Below are positions 15,789 to 27,005 of a stretch of 64,000 bases of DNA, one piece after another. The notes beneath the pieces were generated by a model, which was not told where the DNA came from, did no database searches, and saw only the letters and a program-made list of their open reading frames with translations. Position 1 is the stretch's first letter. Each line of letters starts with the position of its first letter. Where the stretch lies: the NCBI GenBank assembly GCA_004431415.1, contig QPMI01000584.1:47106-111105 (forward strand), in the 5' to 3' direction. Source of the DNA: Cyanophora paradoxa (taxonomy: Eukaryota; Glaucocystophyceae; Cyanophorales; Cyanophoraceae). Both the position numbers and the translations under genes were made by a program.

Positions 15789-15830
15789 TATCCCCTTCGT
15801 ATCCACTTAGTATCCACTTCATATCCACTT
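15789..15830 (+). repeat. Four 11-bp-phased iterons TATCCmCTT
   Basis: TATCCCCTT at 15789 and TATCCACTT at 15800, 15811 and 15822 are spaced exactly 11 bases, about one helical turn. They lie 80 bases downstream of the last viral gene. Such phased repeats often bind an initiator or regulator; no protein is identified. Confidence 0.7.
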
Positions 15831-15984
15831 TGTGTTCACTAAATTATATCGCACTGATTCAGTTTGCATTTTGCCCCCACCCTACACCCCACCCTATACT
15901 ACAATCTCGTTATTTCTATACATATTTACTATCTAATTTAATAGAGTTTATACATTGAAATAAGTGAGGTGTATCGATAAGTAA

Positions 15985-16103
15985 TACAGGGTGGGGAGGG
16001 TGGGTTGGGTGGGGTCTTTTTTGCCCAAAAATATTTGACCCCCAAAAATTTAAGGGATTCAAAAAAATGCCCCACCTCACCCCACTTACCCCACCCTATC
16101 GAA
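15985..16103. repeat. Hairpin unit 1 with G-quadruplex-type arm
   Basis: A G-rich left arm (GGGTGGGGAGGGTGGGTTGG onward) ends in CTTTTTTG. After about 40 bases an A-rich right arm ATGCCCCACCTCACCCCACT ends in CCCTATCGA. The right arm is nearly complementary to the left, so the unit can fold as a long hairpin, and the left arm has at least four runs of three or more G. Confidence 0.8.
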
Positions 16104-16452
16104 GTCCGCACGATATCATAGTAGGCTACATCGGGATTGCGATCATATCACAGTGTATACAGTGAGGGTGGTGCCCCACTTTCTCACCCCACCCTATCGA
16201 TTCGCGATTCAGGGATCGCGAAATATACAGCACATGATACTTGTTTTTCTTAGTGATCGCGCCGTTCTAATACGATCTGAATATATCATATCTCGTCGGT
16301 ATCACGTCGGTTCAATATCGTAATTATTAAATGGTTGGCTGATACCACTTTCACACCCCACCCTCACACCCCACCGGTATTAATTTAACATACATAATCT
16401 CTATACTTTATACATTAATTACATTGAAATCAATCATAAATATAATAAAAGA

Positions 16453-16572
16453 TACAGGGTGGGGTAAGTGGGGTTGGGTGGGGTCTTTTTTGACCAAGAA
16501 TTTTTGAGGGGAATTATTTTAGGGAATTCAAAAAAATGCCCCACCTCACCCCACCCGCCCCACCCTATCGAA
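16453..16572. repeat. Hairpin unit 2 with G-quadruplex-type arm
   Basis: Left arm TACAGGGTGGGGTAAGTGGG and on to CTTTTTTGACC; right arm from AAAAAAATGCCCCACC to CCACCCTATCGA. About 32 of 40 positions pair, with several of the rest being G-T. Nearly identical to unit 3 in both arms. Confidence 0.85.
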
Positions 16573-16771
16573 GTTATCGAAGTCCGATAAGTATCAAACC
16601 GGAAGTAAAAATAACACATCATGATTTTATGTGTGCCATCTTAGATTGGACTACCATACCGATACCACTCACACCCCACCCTCACACCCCACCCAGTATT
16701 AATTTAACATACTCAATCATACATATTTATATTTAAATTACATTGAAATCAATCATAGATAAAGAGAATAA

Positions 16772-16893
16772 TACAGGGTGGGGTAAGTGGGGTTGGGTGG
16801 GGTCTTTTTTGACCAAGAATTTTTGGGAGTGAAACATTTTAGGGAATTCAAAAAAATGCCCCACCTCACCCCACCCGCCCCACCCTATCGAAG
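16772..16893. repeat. Hairpin unit 3 with G-quadruplex-type arm
   Basis: Same arms as unit 2 (TACAGGGTGGGGTAAGTGGG / ATGCCCCACCTCACCCCACC). The loop differs (TTTTGGGAGTGAAACATTTT against TTTTGAGGGGAATTATTTT), so arms are better conserved than the loop. Confidence 0.85.
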
Positions 16894-17148
16894 CTACGTA
16901 GGTGATACACATGACTATATGAGGCGCGTCCCAAGCAGCACATTGTAGTTGTTTTAGATACACATCGCGCATCGTAAACACATATCGGCTATATCGCGAT
17001 TACATATTATATATACATATTTTACAAAGATTCCACGATACTTATATTATTTTTATTGATTCATTTACGAACTACCGATAGAATACATATCACATATCGA
17101 TATACACTATGATAAAAATGCTAATATCTTTATATAACTTATAGTAAC

Positions 17149-17219
17149 ACACATATAAAAACAAATATTATTATCCTGAGCGGAACGCGAGGGATAATAA
17201 TATTTGTTTTTATATGTGT
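17149..17219. repeat. Perfect 28-bp inverted repeat at the viral/host composition boundary
   Basis: Left arm 17149-17176 (begins ACACATATAAAAACAAATAT) and right arm 17192-17219 (its exact reverse complement) flank a 15-base loop TGAGCGGAACGCGAG. To the left the DNA is AT-rich viral; from 17,220 it is GC-rich. This is most simply the end of the integrated element: a terminal or recombination site. It could also form a very stable hairpin. Confidence 0.85.
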
Positions 17220-17220
17220 C

Positions 17221-20200
17221 CAGCGGGGGTGTTTAAGGTTCAAGGACGCACCGGTGATGAAAGATGACGCCATCTTCTTGACCGCGTCGAAAATCGCCGC
17301 CATGTACGCCTTATTAACGCGCGCGCAGAGGCCCGTCAGTATGGCCTGGAGCTGCCAAAAGTCGCTACATGTACATGCGACAGCTGACCAGCCGCGCAAA
17401 CGCAAAGGCGTCGAAGAGTGGCGCGTATCGGTTGATGAAGTCCCTCAGGTCGAGCTCCGTCTGCGGCGATCGTTAGGCATGCGTACTACGGTACAGAAAA
17501 ATGACAGAAACCTATTTAACTGCACACCTGCTCCCAGTAGCCGCGCTTGGGGTTCTTTAACGCAGTCCAGAAGCGACGCCAGAAACCCGGTTGCGAACTC
17601 ACGGGAGCGCCGGTGGCCGGTCTATTTATAAAATTTAATTATCAGCGCTGCGCCGGCTTCGAGACACTCATCGAAAAACAAGCGCAGACCCGTGTACGCC
17701 GGGGTCCGTTCCGATGCTGATGACGTGCACGAGTGCGCCAGCATCGTCTTCTGATGTCTGCCTCGCGGCGGGCTTCCGTTCCTTGGGAACAGGCCTAGGG
17801 CTGTAGTCCGTATACTGTACACGATCGCGAACAAGTAGCGCAATTTCAGCACTGGTCAAAGGGCCCGAGCTCGAGGGCTTTGTCCGCCACGCGTACGGAC
17901 CTGGAACACGACGATTCGGCCGCCTATGTGTGTGATGGTTTTGAACGTCGCGACGAGCAGAAAGGTCCCCGGCATCAGGATCTTTGCACGCGCGTACGCG
18001 TCATTGTTTGCCCGTGTCAATAAGATAGGTGCACGGGGCAGGTGCAGGGGGGACTGACCAGCATGATGACGGCCACGGGGCGCCCCCACGCAGGGCCGGC
18101 GTCGCCAGCGCCGAGCACCCGCGCCGCGTGAAGGATCATGCCGGGCGACGCGATCATCACCAGGCACAGCTCCAGAAACGGGAAGCGCTGCGCCACCGAA
18201 TTAGGGGACGACAAGTGATCACAATTTGCAATGAACTCGCGGCGCACGAAGAGGCCCGGGAGGCGGCCGTCGGACCACTTCTTAAGAACTGAACGACAGA
18301 GCGCGCTCGCCAGCCAGCGAAGGATCCACACGAAGATAAAGAGAATTGCTGTCCAGAAGATGACCGTACTGAATTCGTCCGCGTACTTCTGCGCCGCCGT
18401 CCTGCGCCGAGGCCACGATTACAAATTAAACTCACAGGAGAGCATCGATAGAGGGTCGACATCGAGCTGACCGACTTGACGACTTCTGCACCCAAGGGGC
18501 GTCCGTCGGCTTCATCATCGCCCAGCCTGCGGTACATGTTTTCATTAGTGCACCTGCTGTGACCATTGCGAATGCGCTGCATCTGGTTCGGGCGAGCGGT
18601 ACCGAGGGCGTCGCCCATTGCCGACTGGGCCTCTGAAGTAGATTCGCCTCCGACGTACGTCGTTGATGCAAGGAAGCTCACGTGCTGCGCGTCAACAACG
18701 AGCGATGCAATGAGATCGCACTCTCGAGGTGCAGAATAAAATGAAATCAAAGCGGCTCATATGCATGCATATGATGAGATATCGATATTAAAGAATTCGA
18801 GTAAGGAAAGAGCCTCACCCCGATGATGCCCTACGCGACGAGCACAGACGCGCGCACAAGAGCAGGCCTAGGTCAGAGTCGTGTGTGAAACAATATGGCC
18901 GATCGCAAGAGTCGCGGACCACGATGCCGGCCCCCTTCGCCTCCAGCTTCTCAAGCTTCGAAGGCGGGACGTACTCGAGCTCCTCCTCGTCGTCGGCCGC
19001 GTCCGGCTGGAGCTGGCCCGGCCGCGGCTTCAGGTCCGAATTGCGCTCGGCGATCAAAAGAGGCGCCGCCTTCTTGGGATCCCGGCCCGCGTTGAACGAG
19101 TCTGGTTCGACGATGTCATGATCAGCAGAACGACGTGCGCTGACAATGCGTCCGGGTTCGGCTGCAGCGAAGATGTTTACCTCGCACGTCGTCGGTTAAT
19201 TGTAGATTCACGACCGTTACATGGACGACTCCCGCGCGGGCTGCCAGCTCCGTGTCTTCGGCGCTCTTTCCGGCGGTGGAGGTTCGACCGCGAGCGCTTC
19301 TCGCTGGCGGAACATTGGTGGCAGAACCGGCGGCGGATGATTGCGAATGGACGCTCGAGCGTCGGCGCGGGGGGACACCCGACGCGCTCGTGAGGGATCC
19401 GGAGCGGCGTCGCGTAGTACTAGTCCGGCGCGAGCCATGGCCATCGGGAGGCAAGTACGCTGTCGCCGACAGCGCCGCCGCACCTGACGCCATCCCCGCC
19501 GCTGCTGCACCAGCGCCGAAGCGGCGGCGGCGGTCCCCGATACGGCAACTGCCCCGCCCGTTTCCGATGCGGCCTTGGCTGTAGCTACGGCGGCGGCGCC
19601 AATATCGACGGAGTCTTGCGACTGCACGCTCGAGCGGCGGCGACCGTGCGGCGGGACGCCGGACGCGCTTGCGAGGGAGCTCCGCCTCCGGCGCCGCGAG
19701 CCGTCCGGCAGAGCGTACGTCACCGCCGAGAGCGCCGCAGCGCCGGCCGCCATCCCTGACACCGCCGACCCGAACCCCGGCCCTGCCGCCGGCCCCGCAC
19801 TTGCAGAGGCGTCGGCGCCGGCGTCGCCAAATCCGATGCTCGGGGCCAGGCTGTCCGATCGCTCCCGCCTTTCCCTTCGCGCGTCCTCGCCCTCGGCATC
19901 CGCTGCCTCGTCGAACGCCTCCCGCTCTTCTTCTTCGGGGGCTTCTTCCTCCTCGTCCCCGGGCGCATCTTCTTCCTCTTCCCCGGGCGCCTCTTCTGCC
20001 TCTTGTCCGGCCTCTTCTTCTTCCTCTTCCCCGGGCGCCTCCTGCGCCCGCAATATTGAGAACCACGAAAACGAATCAAACTTTGAAAAGAAACGTATTC
20101 AATCGAGATTCCTCACCGCATCTTCGCCACCAACATCGTCGCCCTCTCCCTCGCCGCCGCCGTCCCCTTCGCCGCCGCCGTCCCCCTCCCCGCCACCGCC

Positions 20201-23200
20201 ATCTCCGCCCATGTCCCCGCCCGCATCTGCGCCTGCATTTGTAGTTGCAGGAGCTCGAGAGTCATTCTCTTGCATGCCCTCGGAACGTCACTGCGCGGCT
20301 TGGACATTTAGAGCATTCGCACCGGCCGATGCATCTGGAGGATTGGCGGCGGCGGACCCGGCGGCAAATGCCGCCGCTGCTGTCATTGCTGCCCCGACCG
20401 CTTTGCCGACAGCCGCAGCGCTGTTGTCTTCTGCTCCACAAAATCAGCGGTTGCCAAGGTGGAACAGTTAGAAAAAGGCGCCAGCTGTCTTGTACCTGTA
20501 GCAACTGGCGGCTCCACCACGACGGCCGGCGGGGCATCGGGGCTGAGCGTGATCGAGAAGCGGAGGACCGTCTCGACGTTGAACGTGTCGTACACGGAGA
20601 GCGCGAACGAGTAGGCGCCGAAGGCGAGAGCATAGGGGAACGTGACGGAAGCGTCGAAGGCGCTCTGCTTCGACTCCGAGGCGGCGAGCTCAGCGGAGAG
20701 ATTCACGGGGCCGGCGAGCTGCGTCCACCGCTTTCGAAGAAGCGGCGCGTTGCTGGACACAAGAACGACGAGCGTCGAGGTCGTGTTCAGGTAGGTGACT
20801 TTCGCGATATACGGAAGCGCCTGTCCAGTCTCTGCAAGGGGCCCGGGGCGGTCAAGCGATTCACTTGCGAACCGGGCGATCGGTCGTGCGAAACAAGCGG
20901 CGCACCAGCCGTCGGCTCGTCCTCCAGCGCGCTGACCGCGAGGACGGGCGCGCCGCCGAAGACAGAGCTGATCAGCGCCCTCGCCTCTGGCTTCTGCAAG
21001 CCAGCAACGATCGCCCGCAGCTCCGCGTCCGTCTGCGAGTACTGCGGCCAGGGGAGGCGCAGCAACCTGAAGCGGATGAGGACGCTCCCGCGGGAGACGG
21101 AGAGGTCGTAGATCTGGCTCCTCTGAAAGGTGCTGTTGCAAGCTCTGACGAGGACTTCCTGCAGGTCTACGAGGGAGCCGTTCATGTACTTGGCCTCGAA
21201 TGCATCGTAGTCCATACTCAGCTTGATCGAGATTGTTGTATCTGGAACGATAATCAATTTACGATCAGCACACTTTTGCATTTATGATTCTGGTGAGTGT
21301 GCGTCTGATGTAGCGCGCATGCGCACTCAGCGGAGGGGCGACCATGAAGTTGGAGCGGGCGACGGATGCGAAGCCCCGGGAGTCCGTCACAGTCAGCGCG
21401 ACGTCGTAGAGACCCAGCCTCGGCCGGAGCAAGAAGATCGAGCAGTTCGCCGCCCGCAGCAAGCCGGTAGAGTCCGCTTCGGAAAGCTCCAGTGGCGTTT
21501 GCGGCGCAGACCTCAGCGACTGCGTGCGTGGGTCTCGATTTCAGGGAAAATACACAAGACGTTTGCCACATGTACAGTGCAAATAAACGCAATAAACGGT
21601 ATCGGTGCACGCGCACCACCGCCCACGAGCAGTTAGCAACTGAGTCATTCGCCCAAACAACGGGCGAGATCGAGAACGTCGCCTGTGAGCTGGACGACAT
21701 GCCGACGAGCCTCTGGGATCCAGAGCTCCGGGACCCGTCGAGGAGGAGGCTCACGATCGGCAGGGTGAGGGCGCCCGACGTCGACACGACGGAGACCGGC
21801 GGTCGGAAGGAGCGGGCTGCGTAATAAAGTGAGCTAGATTTCAAAACAACTGCATGAATGACAACGACTAACCTGTCTTCACCGTTATGTTGACCGAGGT
21901 CCAGGGCACGAGCGTGTTGGCCGGGCAGCCGCAGAATCGGAAGATGGGAATAGCGACATCGACAATGCCGTCCGGGAGGCCGAGGAGCTCGTCGATGTTG
22001 ACGGACAGCCGCGCGGTGATGTTGAACCAGAACCGCGTCAGCGCCGGGTTGCCCATCGCGAAGCTGGGGTCGAGGAGGGGAGAAAGGGGAGACACATCGA
22101 AAATGACGGCCGCGGACTCGTTTGCAGTAAATCCCGCAAGCGGCTTCACAACGGGCTTGCTGAGCATTTTAAAAAGCATCTCAACCTCGCTCGCATTTAT
22201 CTGCCGCGATGGTCAGGAATATCTACTGCACCGAGGCAGTGCCGAAAAACATACCTTGACGGCTGACGTAAACACGCAAGTTGCCGGCACCAAAAGATAC
22301 ATTGTGGTCGGACTGCACACCATAGAAGCCCTGATTTGAATACGCAATTGCAATTAGCTAGAATAACCAGATGCACACTTGGAGGCATACCCCTCTTCCG
22401 GCCGTATCTGTGGAAGCACATTGAATGTCCGAGCGACGACTACAGAAGCCGAACCTAGCGACGTCGATACTTGCGGGATGATGCCCGTTGAGGCCTGAAT
22501 CAGCAAAATACTTGCACTGCTGGTTGTGGATACCGTGCTGCTCAAAACAAACCGAACGGAGAAAGGGAGCGCTGAAGCGCGGCTTGGCCAGTCCGCCGGC
22601 GTAAAAACTGCCCTCACAGCGCCCGAACCAGTACTAGTGCCGAGAAGACTAAATGCTGTCGATTGAACCTCCAGTGGGTCCCCGTTGCCTGTGCGCGAGA
22701 AGAAGGTGCAATTCGTCTGCTCTCCCTCGAGCAGAGTGAACGAGACGCATTCGATGAAAGACTGCGGTGGAGCGAGTTGGGCCACTGCGGCGCGGAGACT
22801 CTCTCAGACGCCTCAAAAAAACGCGGGCAAGTCAAAAGTCAAACGGGATCCTTCAAACGGGAATCTTACGTGGCGACAGGTTCCAGATGGTCATAATCCC
22901 AGACGCCGCTCCCGAAATGACGAAAGAGCTGTTTGCCGAAGCGCTTGTATACAGTGCGACCGACCACAGGGGATCTGAGAGCGTAGAGATCGGCCGAGCC
23001 TGTGCCACCTCTGACTGGTTCGAGCTGTGCCAGAAACGAACCCGCCCCGTCTCGCCTGCGCTCACAAGGTCGTCAGTATTTTCGATGCAAGGCAACCGCA
23101 TCACGACTGGAAATATGAATTGAAGCTGTTGCGCACCGCTTGTGACAAAGAGCGACCCATCCTTCGAAGCGGCGACCGAGTACACTGCCCCTTCGGAATC

Positions 23201-24190
23201 TGACAGCTGCAGCTTGTTGACAGCTCCGAGCTGAGCGCCGGTGTCTTTCGACCAGACCCGAATCCGCTGAGCGTCCGCATTGTTTGCGACACTGACGAGC
23301 ATTGCAGAGCGCGTTATGAACGCGATGCCGTAGACCCAGTCCGTGTGGCCCCTCAGCACGCGGAGAACGGATCCTGTGGAGACGGACCACAAAACAACAG
23401 TGCGGTCCGCAGAAGCCGTAGCGAATATGTCGCTTGTAGAGAATGCCGCCGACAAAACTACATTGGTGTGGTTGAAAAGCGAACGCAGCTTCGATCCATT
23501 TGAGAGGGACCAGAGAAACACCTCCGCGGACATCGTCCCTGTCACCGCCAACGCGCCATCGGGCGAGATAGCGGCCGCCCGGACTTCGCTACCTTGCGTG
23601 TGGTTAAGCATCAGTTGGACTGAGCTGTCGCTGATGCGCCAGAGGCGAGCGACCGAGTCGGGACCCGCTGCGAGCACGGCCGATGCGTTGGGGTTGAAGC
23701 ACACAGTGAACACGCGTACGGAGCCCTTCGAATTCGCGCCACTGCTGAGTGAGCGCAAGAGTGTGCCGCCCGTCGCATTAACGCTCCAAAGTCGCACGGT
23801 GCCGTCATCCCCTGCCGAGGCCAGCAGGCGTCCTGTGCCGTCGAGCGCCAAGGAGAGCACCCGCCCTGTGTGCCCCGGCAGTGTTGCCGGGGGCGCGTAC
23901 TCCGGCTCCGATGCCACTGCAGCTGCAGCATGTTAACTATTCGATGGCGGCGCAAATCATCACATGGTCAGAATTCGAAATGCTGTTAACGCACCGATCG
24001 CGAGTACCAGAAAGGTGCAAGTGATTGTCAAGATCGATATGCAGATATCGCGATTAATATTGGCTATGTGCACATAATTGATTCTACGGCCGCGGCGATA
24101 TAATCGATACCGATGGCATCGATCCAGATGACCGCTGGCGTCTCTGCATAAGCGGAATGAGGTGTCCAGAGACGAATTCGAACTCTGCAC
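17221..24190 (-). CDS. Large membrane protein: WD40 + PKD/REJ-like ectodomain + transmembrane region (multi-exon, 3' end interrupted)
   Basis: Exons read leftward. A hydrophobic anchor (ILTITCTFLVLAIGALTAF, about 23,970-24,030) precedes a long WD40 exon (23,917-22,890; units such as GHTGRVLSLALDGTGRLLAS and GDDGTVRLWS). A canonical donor GTAAGA follows at about 22,870. Next exons (22,785-22,360; 22,180-21,870; 21,840-21,650; 21,480-21,300; 21,250-20,860; 20,800-20,480) are beta-rich with many N-x-S/T sites and PKD/REJ signatures, for example GLYDVALTVTDSRGFASVA. An acidic stretch (20,050-19,850) and RRRSS-type segments follow, then transmembrane segments near 18,370-18,310 (WTAILFIFVWILRWLASALC) and 18,180-18,040. 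Coding-like pieces (DLRDFINRYAPLFDAFAFAR, 17,470-17,400; LTGLCARVNKAYMAAIFDAV, 17,340-17,285) continue to the inverted repeat. The layout recalls polycystin-1/REJ receptors. Exact exon borders and start are uncertain. Confidence 0.55.
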
Positions 24191-26216
24191 GTGAGCACCA
24201 TCGATATCAAATTTCGAATCCAGAAGGTTAAGCTTAAGTTCATATCATACTATAGCTAGTAGGAGCGTGCGGCCAGCTCAGAGGCTGCAGAGTTAACGTT
24301 AAGTTAGAGGAGCTTTTAAATTTAATGATCGCGCGCGTAGGGAATCTATAGCGCATACTTCTTTAGATCGTTACTATATTCTACTCCAGCCTCGATATCT
24401 CGATCCGATGATCGGCGCGCGGTCGGCCGCTGTTGGACCAAGCAAACGCCGCGCGGCTGCGCACATGCATGCACACCGGTACCGTCATCGCGATGAACTC
24501 GCCGACTGTGAAGCTTGTTCAAGCGAAAGTGTTGACTCTGGTTGCTAACCGCTTAATAAACGCGTCCACGTTGGCTGGCCATGGATGTGTGCGAGAGGAA
24601 GTACACGGGACAATTGCAAGCTGATCATGACCACCTATCTGACGCATGTGGCCGCGGATCGGATGTGGCCGATGCTATAGGTAGCACGTGCATGTATACG
24701 TACATGTACACGAACAAACCCTGCGATGCGCAATGCATATGTACATGCGCCGCGGCGCAATGCAGCTGCAGTTGCTGCAATTTGCAAGCAGGATATTAAT
24801 GCTACTAGTGTGTGCCAGTGTGCCACGCTCTACATCTATGTCCACTCAGTATACGTAGCGGAGAACTGGCGAGCAGATCCAGACTCTGGAGCCGGAGCTT
24901 CTCTAGGGGACTCTTCGGGAGTGGAGCTAATCGGATCATTGGACATTTGGGCCCCAAAGAGCATGCGCAGCTGCCGCAGTGCGCCGCAGCCTGCACATAC
25001 CCCTGGTACTGTAGAACTGGTTTATGTACTGTAATTCGGGTAATATTTAAGACCCCAAAATAATTAGTAATCCCGGGGTTTGGTCGGTTTAGTAGGCTGA
25101 AAATAATTAAGAGTTGGCCGCGCGGACCGCTTTAGTAGCGGCGCCGGCCTTTAGAAGGGGGTGGGCGCGGCGCGCGCTAGGGGTCTAGATCTGTTGGAGC
25201 GTCCGAGCGCCCCTCGCACTTCAGCTAGCTTCTCCCGCGCTGCAACTACGGCTGCGCTACGTACCCCCCAGCACCTCCGAGGCTCAGGTTTAGTATACGA
25301 TAAAACTTTAGTAGTCGGGCCTTCAAACTTTGGTACTATAAAGATCCAGTATACTAAATATTTCCCGACTTACAGTAGTACAGGAAAATATTTAGTAGTT
25401 CGCCAAAACTGTACCGTAGTACATGTCACTTTAGCAAGGGTAAAATCTTTAGTAGGTCGGTCAGACTCGGTCTTCGCAGGGCTTTTGTATGGTGGAGAAG
25501 GGACTAGTACGTACGGAGTCTACGGACTACCCCTAAGAAATCTCGGCTTTAGAGGCAGTAGTACTAGTACTGTAAACGTAGGAATCTTCGAAAGCGTCTT
25601 TATTTCGTCTATATTCGTCAGACCTGCTCTTTGACGAATATTTGATGTTCTTGGACTGAACTTGTGTATGGAGATGGGTACTAACGGCTGACCCGTCTAT
25701 GGCGGAGTTGTGAGGCTGACGAAAATATGATGCTAGCGCTGTCGAAACATATTTCGTCACGATTTTCGGGTTTTGTCGAAATTAAGTCTCGACGAAAATT
25801 TCTACGTTTGCAGTAGTAGATTACTAGTACCCAGGTAGTAGCGGACTCACAGTCTCACTGAGTCAAACAGTCGACGTCTCACAGGCTGTCATGAATCTCT
25901 CTATAGCTACCGGTAGCTCTGTCAGTCTGTCACAGTGTGTCAGAGTGCTGAGTAAAATTAAACGGTACCGGTACTACTGGTCCGGTAGTGAGACTGCAAC
26001 TGTAAAACGAGAAATGTCCCGCGTCACTTTATTTCGGCAAAACCCGAAAATTGCGCCGAAATTGTGGTTCATCCGCATCATATTTTCGGCGGCACAGCCA
26101 GTCCGCCTAGGCGGCGGGTACATTGACTCCGCTCCTGCCATACAACTGCACAATTCTGGCAAAGCGCCGAATACATATTAAGTTCTGCCGGACAATTCTC
26201 GTTTTACAGTACCGGC
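24191..26216. other. No confident gene; simple and dispersed repeats
   Basis: 24,191-25,060 is mixed sequence without clear coding signal. 25,080-25,640 is rich in the word TTTAGTAG and GTACTAGTAC-type palindromes. A segment at 25,483-25,504 (GGGCTTTTGTATGGTGGAGA) occurs again in reverse at about 30,458-30,479. 25,760-26,080 has repeated CGAAAAT/ATTTTCG words. ORFs here look accidental. Confidence 0.55.
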
Positions 26217-27005
26217 GTCCGGCCCCGTGACTCCCCTGGGCCGTGAGTCGGAGCCGTGACCCCCGTCTGCCGAGTCCCGGAGTCCGGCCCGGCCCCAGTC
26301 CCGACTCCCGAGCCTCGGAGTCCCGACTCTTGACGTCGATTCCCGAGTAGGGTTGCAAAATTGCCACTTACGAGTCAAAAGTTACGACTTACGGGACTTA
26401 CGTGTACGTACATGTAAGTCCGTAAGTGTAAGTCCGACTTACGACTTACGTGCCCCGAGATGGGACTTACGGCCGTAAGTCGTAAGTCCCCCCTGGGGAT
26501 ACTCCCTGCGAGCAGCAAAAAGACCGTAGATTCGAGTTAAAATCGATCTAAATCGATTAGATTTGCACGTCTTACATATTAAGACGTGCTTTAAGGCCTC
26601 TGAACGGGGCGAGAAGGCCCCTGAACGGGCCTCCGGTGGTCATGGTGTCTACCTGGGATGGCACTTTTACTGCTTAAACAAGCCCCTCTACCTCCCAAAC
26701 ACATAGGAAAAGACTAAAGACAATCTATCTCGCAGATTGAGAAGTGTTTTCTGTGGGTTCTGGCCGACTTACGGCCGACTTACGGCAGACTTACGACTTA
26801 CACTTACACTTACACTTATATAATTACACTTACGGCGGGTTTTGGGGGACTTACGCCGTAAGTGGCAACCCTATAATCCCTATTCCCGAGCCTCGGAGTC
26901 CCGATCCGTGGTACTCCGATCCCGAGTCCCGACTCCCGAGTCGGGACTCGGGACTCGGGACTCCCGACTCCCGGCCCGGGAGTCCCGATCGCGAGTCCCG
27001 ATCGC
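26217..27005. repeat. Fold-back element built from GACTTACG and GAGTCCCG arrays
   Basis: Order is GAGTCCCG-type array (26,217-26,350), GACTTACG-type array (26,360-26,490), a unique core (26,490-26,755), GACTTACG array (26,760-26,860), GAGTCCCG array (26,880-27,005). The two flanks therefore mirror one another. The arrays are themselves palindromic (GGACTTACGGCCGTAAGTC; CCCGACTCCCGAGTCGGG). No ORF in the core. Likely a non-autonomous mobile element or a nested expansion. Confidence 0.55.

Larger units (their letters stand above)
15710..17148. other. Gene-free, AT-rich terminal region of the viral element
   Basis: About 1.4 kb with no credible ORF. It contains 11-bp iterons (15,789-15,830), three hairpin units, and extra C-rich patches of the form CACCCCACCCT at about 15,877-15,899, 16,175-16,198, 16,351-16,378 and 16,668-16,695. 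A unit of about 319 bases (C-rich patch, TATTAATTTAACATAC, ATTACATTGAAATCAATCAT, hairpin) is repeated from about 16,350 and again from about 16,668. From 16,980 to 17,148 it is simple AT-rich sequence. Confidence 0.75.

Noticed and set aside
15985-16893. Telomeric repeats or CRISPR
   Set aside because: The G-rich words are arms of three separate hairpins rather than a regular short tandem array, and copies are 319-468 bases apart without unique spacers between fixed repeats.
1-17219. Viral integrase, adenovirus-type protease or protein-primed DNA polymerase
   Set aside because: Looked for their motifs in all viral frames; none is present in the window, though the element continues to the left.
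19575-20471. 298-aa + strand ORF
   Set aside because: Ser/Pro-rich low complexity, antisense to exons of the leftward membrane protein.
25161-25634. 157-aa + strand ORF
   Set aside because: Lies in TTTAGTAG-rich repeat sequence, with no recognisable motif.
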